Positions 26,901-41,557 of a stretch of 64,000 bases of DNA are shown here, piece by piece. Position 1 is the first letter of the stretch. The number at the start of each line of letters is the position of its first letter. Below the pieces are notes generated by a model. It searched no databases. It was not told the DNA's origin and saw only the letters and a list, made by a program, of their open reading frames with translations. Position numbers and translations under genes: made by a program. Source of the stretch: Trichuris trichiura (Eukaryota > Nematoda > Enoplea > Trichinellida > Trichuridae); contig JBAJFE010000004.1 in NCBI GenBank assembly GCA_037903355.1, forward strand, positions 3,782,001 through 3,846,000, written 5' to 3'.

Positions 26901-28847
26901 GCTCTGTTAGCACAAATGCAAAGAAGAATCAAGATACGCAAAGATCAAACTGCTCCACTAAAGTACACATCGAATTGTAAACAAAAGCTAATGACAACAC
27001 TGAAGGTTAAACAATGACGCGCGGGCGCCATGGGAAAATAGCGAAACGAACTGCTCTTAAAAAAACGTGCACGTTATGTTAAGCGTCATACCTTTTGCTA
27101 AGACGATGGTCGACTTGTAAGCACGGTACCAAACCCGGCGGACAACCAACGAACCCGGGGAAATGCGAATGGAATGCGAGGACGGAACACTGTAGCATAG
27201 AATGATTGTCATGTACGCTAAAGGTGCTGCCGTCTTACCCGCTACTTACAAATAACTAGTTTGGAATCCACTCACGTAGGCAAAAAGTTGCCGAAGCGAT
27301 GTATTTTTGACTTTAGGATTAACTTATTGTTTTTTCGGATGATTTTCCTTGAAAAACGTATTGACCCCTCTTTCGCAAACCGCGATGCAAACAAATATTA
27401 GGCAAATCTTTCGTGTAGAATAATTGAAAGAAGTCAAATGTAATTAGTTCTAACCGCTAAAACAACTTTTGCACATTTCTACACCGGCATCGCGTTCCAG
27501 CGCATTTCAGCGATACGCTATGCACGCAATGCAGTCGCTAGGCGTGACAAGCAGTTGATCTATGCTCTTCTTCAATTTTGAACTGCGGCTACGTTTCCAA
27601 TTGAAATTTTATTGCTTTTGCCGATTGATGGGAAAGACTTGTTTAAAGTTGAGACGCGCTGCTGCTGCTGGCAAGTCGTTTGCGATCAGGTTTTGCCGAT
27701 TAAAATTTATTCAAAGGTACTATTTCTGCAAGCAACTTTTGCTGCTAACGGTCCGTATAAATGCAACATTTTTCTTTGAGCTGTGCCACAAGTGTCGCGC
27801 ATTCTAAGCGCGAAATGTCATTCCGTTCCAACGGCCACTCTGATGCAACTAAGAGCGCGTAAACGTTTACAGCAGCGATGCGCTATTACTACTTGTTCAT
27901 ATTACTTTTTACTTCGTCTGAATTTTTTTTGAAGACCTCCCAACGCCGCAGTATTACAGCTTTGCTCCGCGTTGCAACCTTAAGTGCAGGAATCGTTTAA
28001 AAACAAATTGCACAAAATTCCTACTAGCTTTCGGGAAAAATTCATTTAAAATTTTTGAGGTCGTTTGTCACCTTTGCTCGTCCTCAAAAAATAGCCGAAG
28101 ATGTCTTTACCCAGGCTTAATTCGTCTTCGATAAAAAATATTGACTGTCAGCAAAAGATGTTGCAATTTTAAAAAATTAAAACATTATTTATTTTGCAGT
28201 AATGCCCGCATACGACCGTTGGAGGTTAACAACGAAAACAAGACTTTTTAATGCCGTGCCAGAAGTAACAGATTTTCAGGTTCGTTCTTTTTTAACTAGT
28301 CTTTTCAAAATGAAATTTAAATTTTCCTTCCGTAGCTTTTGTTTTGCTAACTTTTCAAATGCAGCTCTTTAGTCTAGGAGAGATTTCATTATTTGTTAAC
28401 TATTTTCAATTTTTTGAAATGGCAGCTTAATGTTATTACAGTAGGAGTCCAAATTTTTGCTCCGCGTAGCAGTAAATTAATAGTTCTGCTTATTGCTTTT
28501 GAGAATTCCGGACTTGCTAGATACGCTTTTCATTTTTTTATCTTATGCAAATTATTTCGCCCTTCTTCAAAAGTTTTAATAGCCACCGTTTTCTGGGCTC
28601 CCTGCTTACGGCCTTTGGCGGAAAAAGTTTTACGACGTAACGCAATAGTTTCGTCATGTTACTTTAGGTTCTAAAAATGTTTCAACTGAAAACGTAAAGC
28701 AAACCATGGCCACTTTTTAATCTTATGCAAATTAATTACATTTATGCCTCAGCTTTGTGGCTTTAAAATTAACGCCCCCATTAAAGCCTTTCCGTATTGC
28801 AGTCACGTTCAATGCTTTTATTGTACAGCGCGCGAGAAAAGATAACG
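23965..28847. other. Intergenic, no gene supported
   Basis: I see no conserved reading frame. A fragment near 24510-24575 (TCGAAGCTTTCG, then CTCGTTCACGG) resembles the arms of the 16.1 kb foldback repeat. Confidence 0.55.
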
Positions 28848-31055
28848 TCAATTAAACAGGAGATCGCTGTAATACTTCAGCAAAGGCACCAAAGTAGTTT
28901 GGCAGTGCGCCGTCGTTTTCACAACCATTTCTCGATCGGCGCGTTCAAAATTTGAATGAACCACCTCGCAGTACTCACCGTCCGACAGAACCAACGACTG
29001 TAAACAAAGGCATTTCATACGCAGCAAATCAATGAATTTGGACGATTTGTCTGAAAAACGCAACTTGTCCGAGTCCCAACGTATTTCCAATTCCTTAATT
29101 TTCGGCAAATGTTGGCATATGCAGTCCATAAGCTGATCGATGTGAATTTTGACTTTCACTTTCGGGCAGCAGTCTTCCGCCATGCCCATTATTAACAGCC
29201 TGCAATAAAATAGCGGTTTTGCCAAATTCGGCATATGATCGAAAAAACCTCGTACTCAAGCGAAGGCATCATGGGCAATACGTTGAGCCAGAACTGCTCC
29301 AACAATTTTTCGTTGCCACCAAGATTCAAGCCGGTCAACTGATGACCATGCCGCTTAATGAATTCGGTCAGCGCGCCGTCGCTTAGCATGTCGCATGTAT
29401 CCAAATCGATTGCAACAAGTTTGGAACAGTTACCGCTTTTCATCCAAGAGTCAAGAACCTAAAATTTCAAATAATTACAGCAGGAAAAGGAAAAGAAGGT
29501 ACAAAGCTCTTTCAAATAACCTGGTCGGTAAAATGCTCAAGCACGCTGGCGCTAAGCCAACGTATATTCGGCAAACGTGTAAGAATGCTTGTCAAGCATT
29601 CCGACGAAACATCCGTGGCGGCAATATTAAGTTCCTCGATGCTAGTGTTTTCCCATTCGGCGGCAATGACATGCTTGGAATTCAATGCTATAAAGCATAA
29701 GGAATTTTTGAAATGCCCAATAACGGTAGATCGTCACTTGTCTGCTCCATATGAAGAGAGCGCAAGCGTTTGCATCGTTGAAGTAGCTGCTTCAAACAGG
29801 AGCCAGTAACAGCTTGGCAAAAGTTGAACGACAGGCATTCCAACAGTGGAAGAGACGCGGCAATAGATTCAATGTGCTCGTCGGTTAGGAAAGGTACCTG
29901 CAAACACTTAATATGCAAAAGAGGGAAAAAATTAAATTATCAACTCAGAGCTGCTTGCAAGCTCATATAATGATTACAGAGCGTACGAACTGAAAAAACT
30001 TTTTGTTTCTAGGCCGGAAGGACTATATTTACAAAAGACAAAGTCGAAAAAGAAAAGCTACTTAAGTTGATTTTCTTTGCTGCACTCAGCAAGAGCTTTG
30101 GCGGCATTTGTTTTACGCTGCTCTTACGCAAAAAAAACAGTGAGGTTTTAGGCAACGCAAATGCAGTACTTACGCCCCAGAGATTCATGACGCGCAGGTT
30201 AGGAGTGAAACTTTTGAATTTATTGATGTTGATCGTCTCGTAGACTTCCTCCTCCTCGTCTTCCCATTTTTCGAACGTGCCAATTATGTGCAACACTTCG
30301 AGCGTTCCGATGAACGAGTAAACTTTTCGCAGGAAGCCTTCCAAAAAAATGTTCTCCGACAAACATATAGTCAAAGAGCGAAGATGCGATGGGAACGATT
30401 GAAGCTCGCTGAAATCGTGCAACTGGGCGGCGTTTGAGAAATCTGAAAACAGTACGCCCAGTCGGCATTAAGCGAAAAGTCTTCGAGCACCGCTCTCTTA
30501 CCCAAAGTTAAATATTGCAAGTTGGGACACTTTGCCGCCAAGTCGTGCAAAACGGGCGCGGTAATCTGGTCGGTTTGAAGTTCGATCAGATTTAGGGATG
30601 GTCCAAAGCGTACGCTGATCAAAGCGAGCAGCGCTTCAATGCTGCTAATCTGCGAACAAGTTGTTCCAAGTTGTCACAAACTCAACAAAGCATTCTATCG
30701 GCCTTTAACAATTACGAGAAAGAGAATGCCACCAAAGTCATCGCGTACGTCAACGCCTACGTAATTAATGCGTCTGATCGCCTCCTCGGAGACAAAAGCT
30801 AAAACAATTCTTGCGAACTCAACTCAAAAAATGCATTTTCATTCCAATGAAATAATAGGCCGCTATGGCACAAAAGTGAAAAAGAAAAAATACCTCCAAA
30901 CCGCCGTAAGATGGTCGCAGAGAAACGGCCTTCCAAAGTCTTGGATCGTAGGCAATTGCCCGCCACTTTTTGCAGACTTGCGCCGATTTTAAAATCTCCT
31001 TATGAGGTAGATAGGAAAAGATTTGCAGGAGCACTTTGTTCGGCAGCGTATCCAT
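28848..31055 (-). CDS. F-box / leucine-rich-repeat protein, seven exons
   Basis: Predicted minus-strand exons are 31055-30894, 30649-30502, 30442-30174, 29897-29738, 29687-29521, 29458-29256 and 29199-28848. All phases agree, giving 486 residues. Residues 1-45 form an F-box (MDTLPNKVLLQIFSYLPHKE, then AQVCKKW and DPRLWKAVSL). The rest is a series of LRR-like segments such as LRSLTICLSENIFLEGF, LECLSFNFCQAVTGSCL and LVAIDLDTCDMLSDGAL. The C-terminus keeps RFSDKSSKFIDLLRMKCL and NFERAD, which I recall from a conserved animal FBXL protein I cannot name with certainty. The family recruits substrates to SCF ubiquitin ligases through SKP1. An acceptor (TATTTTCAG) ends three bases before the ATG, suggesting a spliced leader or a 5' non-coding exon. 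Introns are about 50 to 290 bases. Confidence 0.85.
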
Positions 31056-32806
31056 ATCCTGAAAATAAAATATTTAAAATATTGGTTAACCAATCGGGCG
31101 CAGCAGCGTGTTCGCTTATCGGTTATGCATTCCTTGAGAGAGCAAAGGTGCATACGTCGGTCGAACCGTATTTTACTTCATTGAAAGCTGATGGCGCTCT
31201 TACCACCTCTCTTGTTTAAGTAGTACGTAACAGCTGCCAACCGGCTGGCTGCGTAAAACGCCTAAAGACCTTTAGTACCTACGTCAAAAGTGTTGGCACG
31301 GAAACTTAATGCCTCATGTTGCCCTGCCGGAATCATCGACCTTAGCTTAATACTGAGCAGCGACGCTTTAGTGAAGCTGTTCTTCAACTCTATTGACAAC
31401 ATCTACCAGAGCGGCATTGTTGAGCTGTTAAAGTGCACTTTGAATGTTGAATTGATCATTTCATAGTTTCAGGGGAGCCACCAATAAAGCTTATTCTTCT
31501 CTTGCTCCCTTTCTCTTATAAGACGAGCGACCTCGAGGTCTTCGCAGCTGCAAAAACTGCAATAGCCCTTCTCGTCACTAACTTTTCATTGGACAAAATA
31601 TTCAATGCCACTATGACCCCAAATAAAACCACTAAGTGGTGTTTCATTGAATGGATCAAAAGTAGGATCATCGGTTGGTCGGAATGTTGCTCGACAGACG
31701 GAGGCGATTCGCAATCAAAGTCGTCCGAACGACTGTTGCTGAACTTGTGGTCATCCGTTTTGAGTTTCTTGTAAAATATACAACTGCTGCTGGCGTCAAT
31801 GAATTATTTTAGCAGTTGCACGAACGTTCGCGTTCGTCAACGCCACTTCAACGCCAAGATAATCAAAGTTGTCAGTTTTTCGCTCAATTAACAAAGTGCC
31901 TCAGGGCGGTAAACGAAATGCTTGTTTGCTTCTCCGCAAGACTGCAACTACTACCTACAAGTTGAACAAGCTCGACTGCGGAGCATTCTTGCTAACTGCA
32001 CTCGATTCGACTTGCTCAAGATGATGAATACGGCAGGTAAGTACCCTTAGTTAAATATTCTCGTACATATGCGTATATTGAAGCTTTAAGATCTTACCTA
32101 CAGGATTTAATGTTTTTAAACCAGTGTGATGCAAAATTACCGAATTCATAAGAGCATCTGTGAACAAGACATATCTACAATGCGTAGTAATGCTTTTAAG
32201 GCCCAGCAGTAGCTTAGAAAAAAACAATTTATTCTCATATACTAATAATGCGCAAGGCGTATCTGTTTTGTCATTTTGAACTGGTTTTTGATTTCTGTTA
32301 TTTCCATTCAGTCGAAAAAAGCTTCGCCTGGTAATTCTAGATTTCCAAAGTTTTTAGTTTAAAGACTTTCACTCTAAAACAAGTGTTTGCTTAGTCAACG
32401 TACGCATGCGTAAGAAATATACAAAGTTTTTAGATTAAGGCTCTTCCGTTGCATGCAAAGAGAAATTTTGCGAACTCCGCTTACGAAGAAACATTTGATG
32501 CAAAAAATAGAAGAAAGGTTTTCCCATTATCTGCACAGACAATTCTCGATAGGACATGGTAAACAGCCTCCTTGAAAACCTTGAATTACGCGAGTTCTCG
32601 TTAAACGAAACACGTTAAGCATAGGAACAGAAGCGTTCACAAACTCTTTGACCGATAAAAAACAACTAAAACTATTGTATAGAATATAAATAGCAGTAAA
32701 AGAATGTTAATAGAAAATAACTTCTTAGTCAGTAGTTCGCTTTTAAAGTACAAAGGAAATTCAAGTCTGAGAAAAAAGGTCTTTATTATAACCGGTCCAC
32801 GAACGG
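31056..32806. other. Intergenic, no gene supported
   Basis: This includes the presumed 5' flank of the minus-strand F-box gene. No reading frame here has recognisable similarity. Confidence 0.55.
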
Positions 32807-33172
<366 letters not shown>

Positions 33173-33213
33173 ATGCCTTGCTTGGGCATTATACAGAATG
33201 GCAAATACATGAA

Positions 33214-33330
33214 AGGCCTTTGTTACGGAGTGAGTTTCCCGTTATGTATAAAAGTTTACATATAACGGGACACTCACTCCGTAATAAAAGCACTTCATTA
33301 TGAAAACTTATAGCCCCGTACCAAGACATC
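33214..33330. mobile_element. Short foldback element with the family tail
   Basis: Arms at 33223-33248 and 33257-33284 (TTACGGAGTGAG and its complement) enclose an eight-base loop. To the right is the family tail with GCCCCGTACCAAGA near 33313. No hammerhead-like core remains. Confidence 0.6.
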
Positions 33331-33425
33331 ATATCGTCAAGAATGACAAATAATATTTAAGCAAAGTGTGGGCGATATTTTGGCAATGGAGACTTTTAAA
33401 GTTTTCTCAGCCGCACTGACGCAAA

Positions 33426-33687
33426 CCTACAGTGGCGCCCTCTATGAAGTAAAATGTTTTCTCGTTACGTTGTGTCTATGCTGCCCGTATGTTTTCGCTA
33501 AGGCATAACCTCAGAGAAAACACGACAGCCGGCAAAGTTCTACGACCAAAGCACCCAATGATTCTTCCATCCTTGTTGATTATCCTGTTATGTCTTAGCC
33601 TAAGCCTAAGCCAAGACATAGAGAAAGTACAGCGGGAAAAGCAGCAAAAATCAACCCGCTTTGTCCCATAGACGTCGCCACTGTAGG
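33426..33687. repeat. Inverted-repeat unit with a TTAGGC-like hairpin
   Basis: Twelve-base inverted ends (CCTACAGTGGCG at 33426-33437 and its complement at 33676-33687) bound 262 bases. Inside, near 33592-33623, TATGTCTT and AAGACATA flank two GCCTAA units. No coding potential is recognised. Confidence 0.4.
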
Positions 33688-36650
33688 ATTGCGTGGGCGT
33701 ATACGAAATGAGTCGACTTAATATTCTGCCGATTTGCCAGTAGGCATCGTGTAGAATGCGTAAGAAATGTATGAAGAATTGTTTCGTATGCTGCCTATAG
33801 ATTTTTGGAATTCTGCAGATTGTCTAGTCATTTTATGGCTCAGCTGAATCCTGACTTCAAAATGATTTCAGCTATATTTTGGACGCTTAGAAATGCCCAT
33901 GCTTTATAATGTGCCACTTCGAACAGAATCAAACGAAAAGTATATAGGTAATGGAGCAAATAAAGCAAAGGACAACTCGTTCAGAAAAGCAACGAAGCGT
34001 TAATCCATTCTGCTTAGACTAACTTAAACCGCATTTAAGCGTTTATGTATGACGGGTCGTATTTATTTATGAATAATTTTAGAGGAGACACCATATTCAT
34101 TTGTTATGTAAAAGAGTTTCCACTTGCGAAGCCTTCGACAATCACACGGCATAATGGTAAAGCCATCAAGATGTCATCTTCATGACAAACTAAGTTTCAA
34201 AAGTGGGAAGGGGCCGAGTCTCAAACGAATGCAAAAATTCCACCTTTTCCAAAGTATCTTCTACATCACTCTTAACGAAGCAAAAACTGGAAAAAATAAA
34301 GTCTACTACTATTACAATACGAACAACTTGAAATACTGTAAAAACATATAGGTAGGAAGTGTACGTTTTCATATGCAACATATTTAGTACATTAATCTCC
34401 TTGATTTTTCACAGATCCCATTATAAAAAACGCCTAAGCTAGAACCAATCGAATCCTGAAAGCGTTGCATTTTTTCATATAAATAAACTGGCCAAACGCA
34501 AAAGTGCGTCTGCGTAAGGTAAGATACATTAAATATCGGCGGATACAGATTTTTTAATAAGCGGACTTTTCAAAGCGCATCATTATAGTTAGATCAGGTT
34601 TAGGTTAAGGTTTGCGATCGAACTGACTAGTCTGAAACACATCATCAAATAAAGATGGTCAGGTAAACTTGGGGTTTGCAACCTGCGGTGAAACGGAGCA
34701 GACCGCATTCGCTGCAGACAGAGTTTTTTCTTTAACGTGAACGTTAAAGAACAAACTTGGTTAGCTAACACTTAGCCTGAAATCAATGTGGAAAACAAGA
34801 GCATTTAGCAAAAGCTATGTTTACATTTCCCTCTTTTGAACGTTCCACCTGTCGGAGCCTACTAAGATGAGTTCATAAGACGTTTGCGTACAACTTGATC
34901 ACAATAGCTCTTGCAACGTTGAGGATGCAACTTCTTGTAACAGCCAGTTGAAATTTAATTTACTTAAACGGAGACGCTGTTTTCTATTGTCCAAAAATGA
35001 CAGAGCTTTCAAAACTCGTCTAACGTGGCCATCAAAGTCGAATATAATTTTTTCGAACCTAACAAAAAGCTTACAGGGACCATGAAAGCTCTGCCACTTC
35101 GTAACAACAATAGACAGCGCATTCGTGGAAAAACTACGTGGCCTGTGTAACATCGAAACGAAAATGCTAAGGTCATCAAAGAAAAATATGCATTATTAAG
35201 ATACGGAGCAGGTATTACCACGGGGTTGGGTACAACAATGATCAAGCTAAAGGAAATAGAGTGTCACGAGGTCGACTTTGAACCCTGTTTAAGCGTCCCA
35301 GGCGAGTTACAGCAACACTTCAAATGTTTTGGAATCGAACAGCTTAAATGATTTTGCAAAGCCATGATACTAACCTGCACACACGGGTTACTGTACTTGT
35401 GCATGCGTGCTGTGTACAACTTGTTTTTATCTTTTTGTTTTCTTGTCAGAATAAGGAAACATTACACGTCTGCTGAATCGCGTTCTTCCGCTAAGCCGGG
35501 CAAAGCGTACGGCTATAGCTTGCGTGATTTATTGAAGCAAAAATTAGCCAACAAACTAAAGTTCCATTACAATGGATGTCAAAAGTTTCCACGCCATCGT
35601 CCTTTTTTGAAGAGAGAGTTTTGTCGTCGTCTCCGGCGGGAAAACTTTTCCAATACGACTAATACCCGCGAGGGAATTTTGCCAATGGCACTGCTATCCT
35701 CTTGCCTAACGCTGCACCCAAGGGGAAATTTTTCTAATATCCATTTTACTTGTCGGAAACTTTTGCCGGAATCCCCTCTTATCTGACTTCCGGCGCGTAC
35801 GTTCGGAAGCGCTCCTCTACAACTTAACTACATAACGGTCGGCCCGTACCACAATGGAATCTAATAAAAGGTTTTACTAATACTTAAGTGAAGAGGTCGT
35901 TGAGCTCAACGTTTCCTTTTATAAGGTGATAACCCAACGGCATCAATAAATTCACTACGGCATATGAGCCATAAAACAAACATTTATTCGTTGAAAGTAG
36001 GCTAAAACGGCGTAAACATCTCATACTCAAAATGACCAACTTAAATGAACTGCTAATGCCAAAGAGCGTATGGTTATCTATTAATAGAAGTACCTAACCA
36101 AACGAATTGCATCAGCAGGCAATTACACTTCCAACATTATTATGGCGCAATGTAATGTAAGATGAAAAATGATGAAGCGACTTTCAGGTTTCGCATTATT
36201 AGGTGTTCGGCAATTAAGGCTAACGATTTCAAACACTTTATTGCTGTATAGGCTAAACCGCTGAGTCAGAGGCCGAACTCAGTTGCCGCTATAATGCTTT
36301 GCCTCCTTAAGCTGAACCAGCTTGTCGTACTCGTTGGAAGTTTCTGACAAACTAAATAAGTGGATAACTCATGACGTTCTCACTTTCATTTGATTATAAG
36401 TTCTTTATCTTTGCTTTTCGGGACAGGAAACACCTACGCTTCGAAATACCTTTCCTATCTATCGATCTTTTTTAATAATCATTTCTTAAATGATCAAATG
36501 AGTCAGCACGCATTTTCCTAACCAGGTGTATAGCACTGAGGTAGCGCGGGAAGCAAAATACAACTTGCACAATGCTTTTCTTATCATTATTGATGTTAGT
36601 CCCCAAGTGAAGTTTGTTAAAAACAATTCTTCAAACTATTGCGTAAGGTC
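33688..36650. other. Intergenic, no gene supported
   Basis: The 140-codon frame at 35364-35786 (+) has no motif I recognise and is not called. Nothing else is supportable. Confidence 0.5.
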
Positions 36651-36787
36651 GTTACGGAAATTCGACCCGCGAAATTTTTTTAGAGAAGCTTTCGCGGAAG
36701 CGTCTGCTCTCGAGACGCGGGAACAGACGCTTTCCCGAAGGCTTCGTAAAAGGAATAAAAAATTTTCGCGGGTCGAATTTAAGTAAC
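36651..36787. mobile_element. MITE-like palindromic element
   Basis: Arms of about 30 bases (AAATTCGACCCGCGAAATTT at 36658 and its complement ending at 36780) enclose a second nested inverted repeat (AGCGTCTG and CAGACGCT). It lacks the tail and CTGANGA core of the other elements, so it appears to be a separate family. Confidence 0.6.
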
Positions 36788-39700
36788 AACATTATGCATT
36801 TTTGCGCGCTCGTTAGAAACAGCTTCAGTTTCAACGCAAATTCAAAAATTAATGGCTCGCTGCCTAATTTCATTTACGAATTAATAGACCGTAACGGTGC
36901 CGATATGTTTCCGTGTTAAGCATTGAATTTCTTCTTTGCCTACATGTTAGAAAACCGTTTAAGCAAATTGAATCTTTCAGCGCAGACGAAAGCATTTCCC
37001 GTAACAGTCAGCAGCTTTTGGAAAAACAAATTACGTATCGAACCGTCCTTACCAACGCTGGGATAGATGGGGCATGCGGATTGAAGTCCTGATTAAAAAA
37101 CTGGACTTTTGACATCTCCTGAGAGATGTCATAAATGGATGGTCTCTTGGAATCCGGATGGGAGTTCATGGCTTTTCAAGTGAAACGATGGCACCCAAAA
37201 GTGAACAACCAAAAGGAATCAACTGGCAGAAACAGCAATGCTTCGACGCTGTAGGCGTAACGACAATGGTGAGTCAAAGATGACCGATTTTCTTCAGAGC
37301 CTAAGCATTGTCTGAAGGACGGCTGTCAGCTGCCCACGTCGGCTGTTCAGCCAAAGCTTGCGCTGCTTGAAACTCATCAGAAGCGCGGCCATTCGCCGGC
37401 AGCACCATTTCTGCAGTCGATAAACTTTTCTTTACGCAATGCTTTTGGGTAGGGCACGCACAATACAGCAAATGTCACCTTCTGAACAACCCAAATTGCA
37501 ACACATTCAATTTAACAACTATCCCACAACACAGCTTGGAAAAACTAAACAGCATTCCAAAGTTTAAAAAAACGATTGCGATAAACTAAGCAGTACCGAA
37601 ATGCCTTTAGAATATTTGGCAACACGGAGACCGTTGAAGCAATTAAACCTTTTTTCCTCCGTCGTTTTCTTTCAAAAGCCAATTTTACTTTTTATTAGGC
37701 TTCCAGTTCCAAGAAGCGCGCGCGGGAGAGGATACCAGTTTTGCTACGATGGATCTCGAACAAGAAAACGCGACGCAGTTTATTCAAAAATGTTCTACGA
37801 GTCAGAAAATTTGCATGCGATAAGCATTCTGCACTACTGGTTTCCAAGCCGCTTATCTGGCCATTCCACCGCTACATTCGTAATCAGCGAAAAATTAACT
37901 AAAAGAAATACGTCGTTCCATCATTTTCTTGCATAACTAATGAGAAATACTGAATTATACTTGAACTATTTCGTTACTCATTGTTAAACAATTTGTAGTC
38001 GTATCTTTAAGCTTTCCTTTCAACGTGACTGTCACTGCTGTTCGCTTTGTCAAGTAAAAAATCGTTGCTTTACCACTAGTGCTGATTTGCATCAAAATTT
38101 TCTATCGTTGCTGATAGCCTAATCTTCTCATCTCCAAGTTGAAAATTCAAATCTGCTACTAAGATTGCGCAATCGTCGCAAAAAACAATTTCGAAAATTT
38201 TGTGCCCGCTCGCCTTTGAGTTTACGCGAAAAATCAATTTTCGCCACATGTTTTTGATTTTTAAAAAAACTGCTCAGCAATAATGTCTTTGTCGTTGGGC
38301 GGTTGCGCAAGTAGCCTATCACACTGTTCGAGAAACAAAAAACGTTTGTTCTGAAAATAAATTAGTCATCAAACTGTGCTGACTCATCACTAAGCCGTGT
38401 GCGGTTGAATAATTGGGAACGGACAGGCTCAAGAGAAGAACTGCAGAAATAGCGCTGTTGGTGGCTATCACTATTGGCGGTCTTCGTCGGATGCGTACTG
38501 AAAATTAGCGTGGAATTCAAAAGTAAACCGGATCTCTTGAAGAGGTGTTAAAATTGTGAAACACATGACGAAACTCGGACATCACGTCAAGCCAAGCTGC
38601 AGTAGGCAAATCAATACCGAATGAATAAAGCGAACAAGGCAACACTCAATGAACCATCTGCAAACGGGAAAACAGCCTTATGTTTACTGTGGATTATTAT
38701 CTTGAGCGTACACTGAGTGACTTTGTATTTAGATAAAATTGAACAAACAACTTTGGGGCGATACTGTCTCCCTGAAGCGCGCAGCCGTTTCCATCAAATG
38801 AGCAAACATAGTGAAACAGCTTTTCAGTTGACAAAGACGTTCAACGAAACCGTCACTCGGGAAACAACGGGTATTCACGGTTGGCAGGAATACGCACACC
38901 GGCAAAAGCAACCAGCGACTACTAGTGAGGTGCTAATGACAACTTAGAAGTTCCTGTCATTTACTTCTAACGCTCTGCCTGTTCTTTATTCAAAACAACA
39001 ATGGCAGAACTTGAGATAAGTCTAAAAAACGTCTAGAAAAACGTGCGTGCGGTAACAGGCGTACGCCAACTGCCTCATTTTTTAAATCGTTATTAATAGT
39101 GTCCCTGCAGATCATGTTTCTTACTGTATGGATTTGTTGCAGAGAAATGTTCAACCTTCCATATGGAGATTTTTCTTACTCAAAATAATGTCCTAACAGA
39201 TGAAATAACGTTGTTAACTTATAGCAGCTACTTGCCGTTTTTGAGATGTTTGTGTTAAATAGTCAATCCTTAGTTAAAAGCAGTGAAGTGGCCAGCGAAG
39301 AATTTTTGAGACACTTTTACGCGACGCTATGTTTAGCCAAGGCTACAAGAAAACAACACTGTTTACGTCGTCGGAAATTCTAAACACTAAAATCATGGAT
39401 GGACGACGACGACTGTTGCTTAACAGACACAATGCTAAGCTGATTGATGTACAGAACTGAATTAATCGTCAGCCTTTTCACAGGTCTTATCTGCACACGC
39501 TTATCAGTAGAGAACTATTTCAGCTCACAGCGAAATATGCAAGCAGAAAGCTGAACATACGCTTTATTACCGTTATTATTACGTCGAGAAAATGTCTTAA
39601 TATAATTTAGCGACCTTATATGATCTACATGCTGTTTTCCGTAACGTTATAGTGATCTTCATCACAAATTTTAGACCCTTTTCACCGGCTTCAAAGCTAC

Positions 39701-41118
39701 AGTAGCCCAAAAGTAAAATTAAGTTTATTTAAAATGCTGCAGTGGCAGCGTATTACTGCCGTGGACAAGAAAGGTATGTAACGGATAGAATGAACAGGTA
39801 CAAATGGGCTACTAGTCGTGCGGATATTTTACCTTAAGGCAGCTAACACCTATACTTACGCTTAAACCTAATAGCAGCGCAACATCCAAGCCTAAGGCGG
39901 CAAAAACAATCGCACCAGAAGCAGCGATCTAGCCTGTCAAAACGGGAAAAACGTTTTAAGGGGTTTATGCACGACCGGGCTTTCGTTTTTGGCACCCAGC
40001 GAAGACGACGTGACTGCTATGCCTGCTGCATCGTCAACAAGAAACAGATTTCGCTAAATGCGACTGACAGGTAAAAGTTACTGAAGCTCCGACGAATCAG
40101 CGCAGCGCTAAAGACCATCGCTAGTGATACTTCTTCATGTGGTGACGTCATCGTACGGCATCAATAAACCTTATTTTAATTCTAGGCTACTGTAGGCGAG
40201 AGATTGATACGAAAAAAAAGATCCAAAACCGCTTGAAAAAGTAAACTTGTCTTTCGGGAAGAAGAACAAAAATTCACTGAATATAGCATACAGGAAGTCA
40301 GACTAGTTAATTCTCGTCCCACTTCTATGAGACGTAGGCGTAAAAAAAACCAAAGGCAAGTGAAAGTTACGCAACGAAGAAAGTGCGTTCAGTTCGACTC
40401 CAAAGTTTTAGCGATGACTGTATGCGAAAAGTCCGCTTATCAAAAGTAAGAACAAATTAGTAGATCAACCTATGAAAAAGTGCCGTTACGGCAAAACGAT
40501 TCGTACGCAACCATACCTAATTTAGTACATAAAAATCGCCGTTTATTACAGGCACTGAATGCGTGATCGAAAATTAGCATAAATGTTCGCATGATTTTAA
40601 CAACAAACGTTTCGCTGTTCATAAACACATTGCATTTGTCCAAAACAGTCAGCACATTACTCTGAGATGCTTGAAAGGCCTTGCGAAATTTTGCTTCTAA
40701 AACCACGCAAACAAAGACATAAAACAAATCAGCTGTTAGAAGCTACTTTTTGCATTTGCTAACACAAATGGTAGTTTAAGAAATAACTGAGTTAAGGATT
40801 TTTTACATTAGGCGCCCGGGAATATTGTAGGTGGAACTAAGATCACGTTCTGTTAGACTAAATAATCAACAGCAGGCCAAGCCTACAGCTAAAATCAAGA
40901 CCCTTTTGGCTCCTGTGTCTGTAAACGACTTATGCGCAAACCTAAAATGAACAGTGGCCTTTCTCCAGGCTGCAAGCAGTTTTTTAGTCTAAAGGAACCT
41001 GATTTTACCTCCACTTACAGTACCCTTTTGGCGTCTAATGAAAAAGATTCCGTTTAGGAAATATAAGTACACCGGAGCTTTCAGATCTATGTTGTTAAAG
41101 CTTATAGACGCGTTACGA
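36788..41118. other. Intergenic, no gene supported
   Basis: I found no conserved frame, tRNA-like fold or repeat family in this stretch beyond simple AT-rich sequence. Confidence 0.5.
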
Positions 41119-41120
41119 CA

Positions 41121-41199
<79 letters not shown>

Positions 41200-41200
41200 G
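41119..41200. repeat. (ATT)n microsatellite
   Basis: About 27 ATT units abut the left end of a foldback element. Confidence 0.95.
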
Positions 41201-41474
41201 AAATATCTTTATTACGGATTCGATGTCCCGTTGAGATGTAGAATAAACGAAAAGTTTTTCCTCTCTCCGGAGCTTTCGGGTCTGCCGCGACCCGTCTTCA
41301 GCGGTCCAATGATGCGATGGTTGACACAACACATCATTGGACCAATGAAGACGGGTCGCGGCAGACCCGAAAGCTCCGGAGAGAGGAAAAACTTTTCGTT
41401 TATTCTACATCTCAACGGGACATCGAATCCCTAATAAAAATATTTTAATATGAAAACATATAATCCCGTACAAA
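41201..41474. mobile_element. Foldback element, one intact and one mutated hammerhead-like core
   Basis: Arms run from about 41217 to 41300 and 41346 to 41430. The minus-strand core at 41274-41301 reads CTGAAGA, GGGTC/GACCC hairpin, GAAAGC. The plus-strand copy at 41345-41372 has ATGAAGA instead of CTGAAGA. The family tail (AATCCCGTACAAAAGC) follows the right arm. (ATT)n tracts flank both sides. Confidence 0.75.
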
Positions 41475-41492
41475 AGCACCACATTATTGTTG

Positions 41493-41557
<65 letters not shown>
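41475..41557. repeat. (ATT)n microsatellite
   Basis: A long ATT run between two foldback elements. Confidence 0.95.

Noticed and set aside
35364..35786. 140-codon plus-strand frame
   Set aside because: No recognised domain and no supporting context; likely a chance frame.
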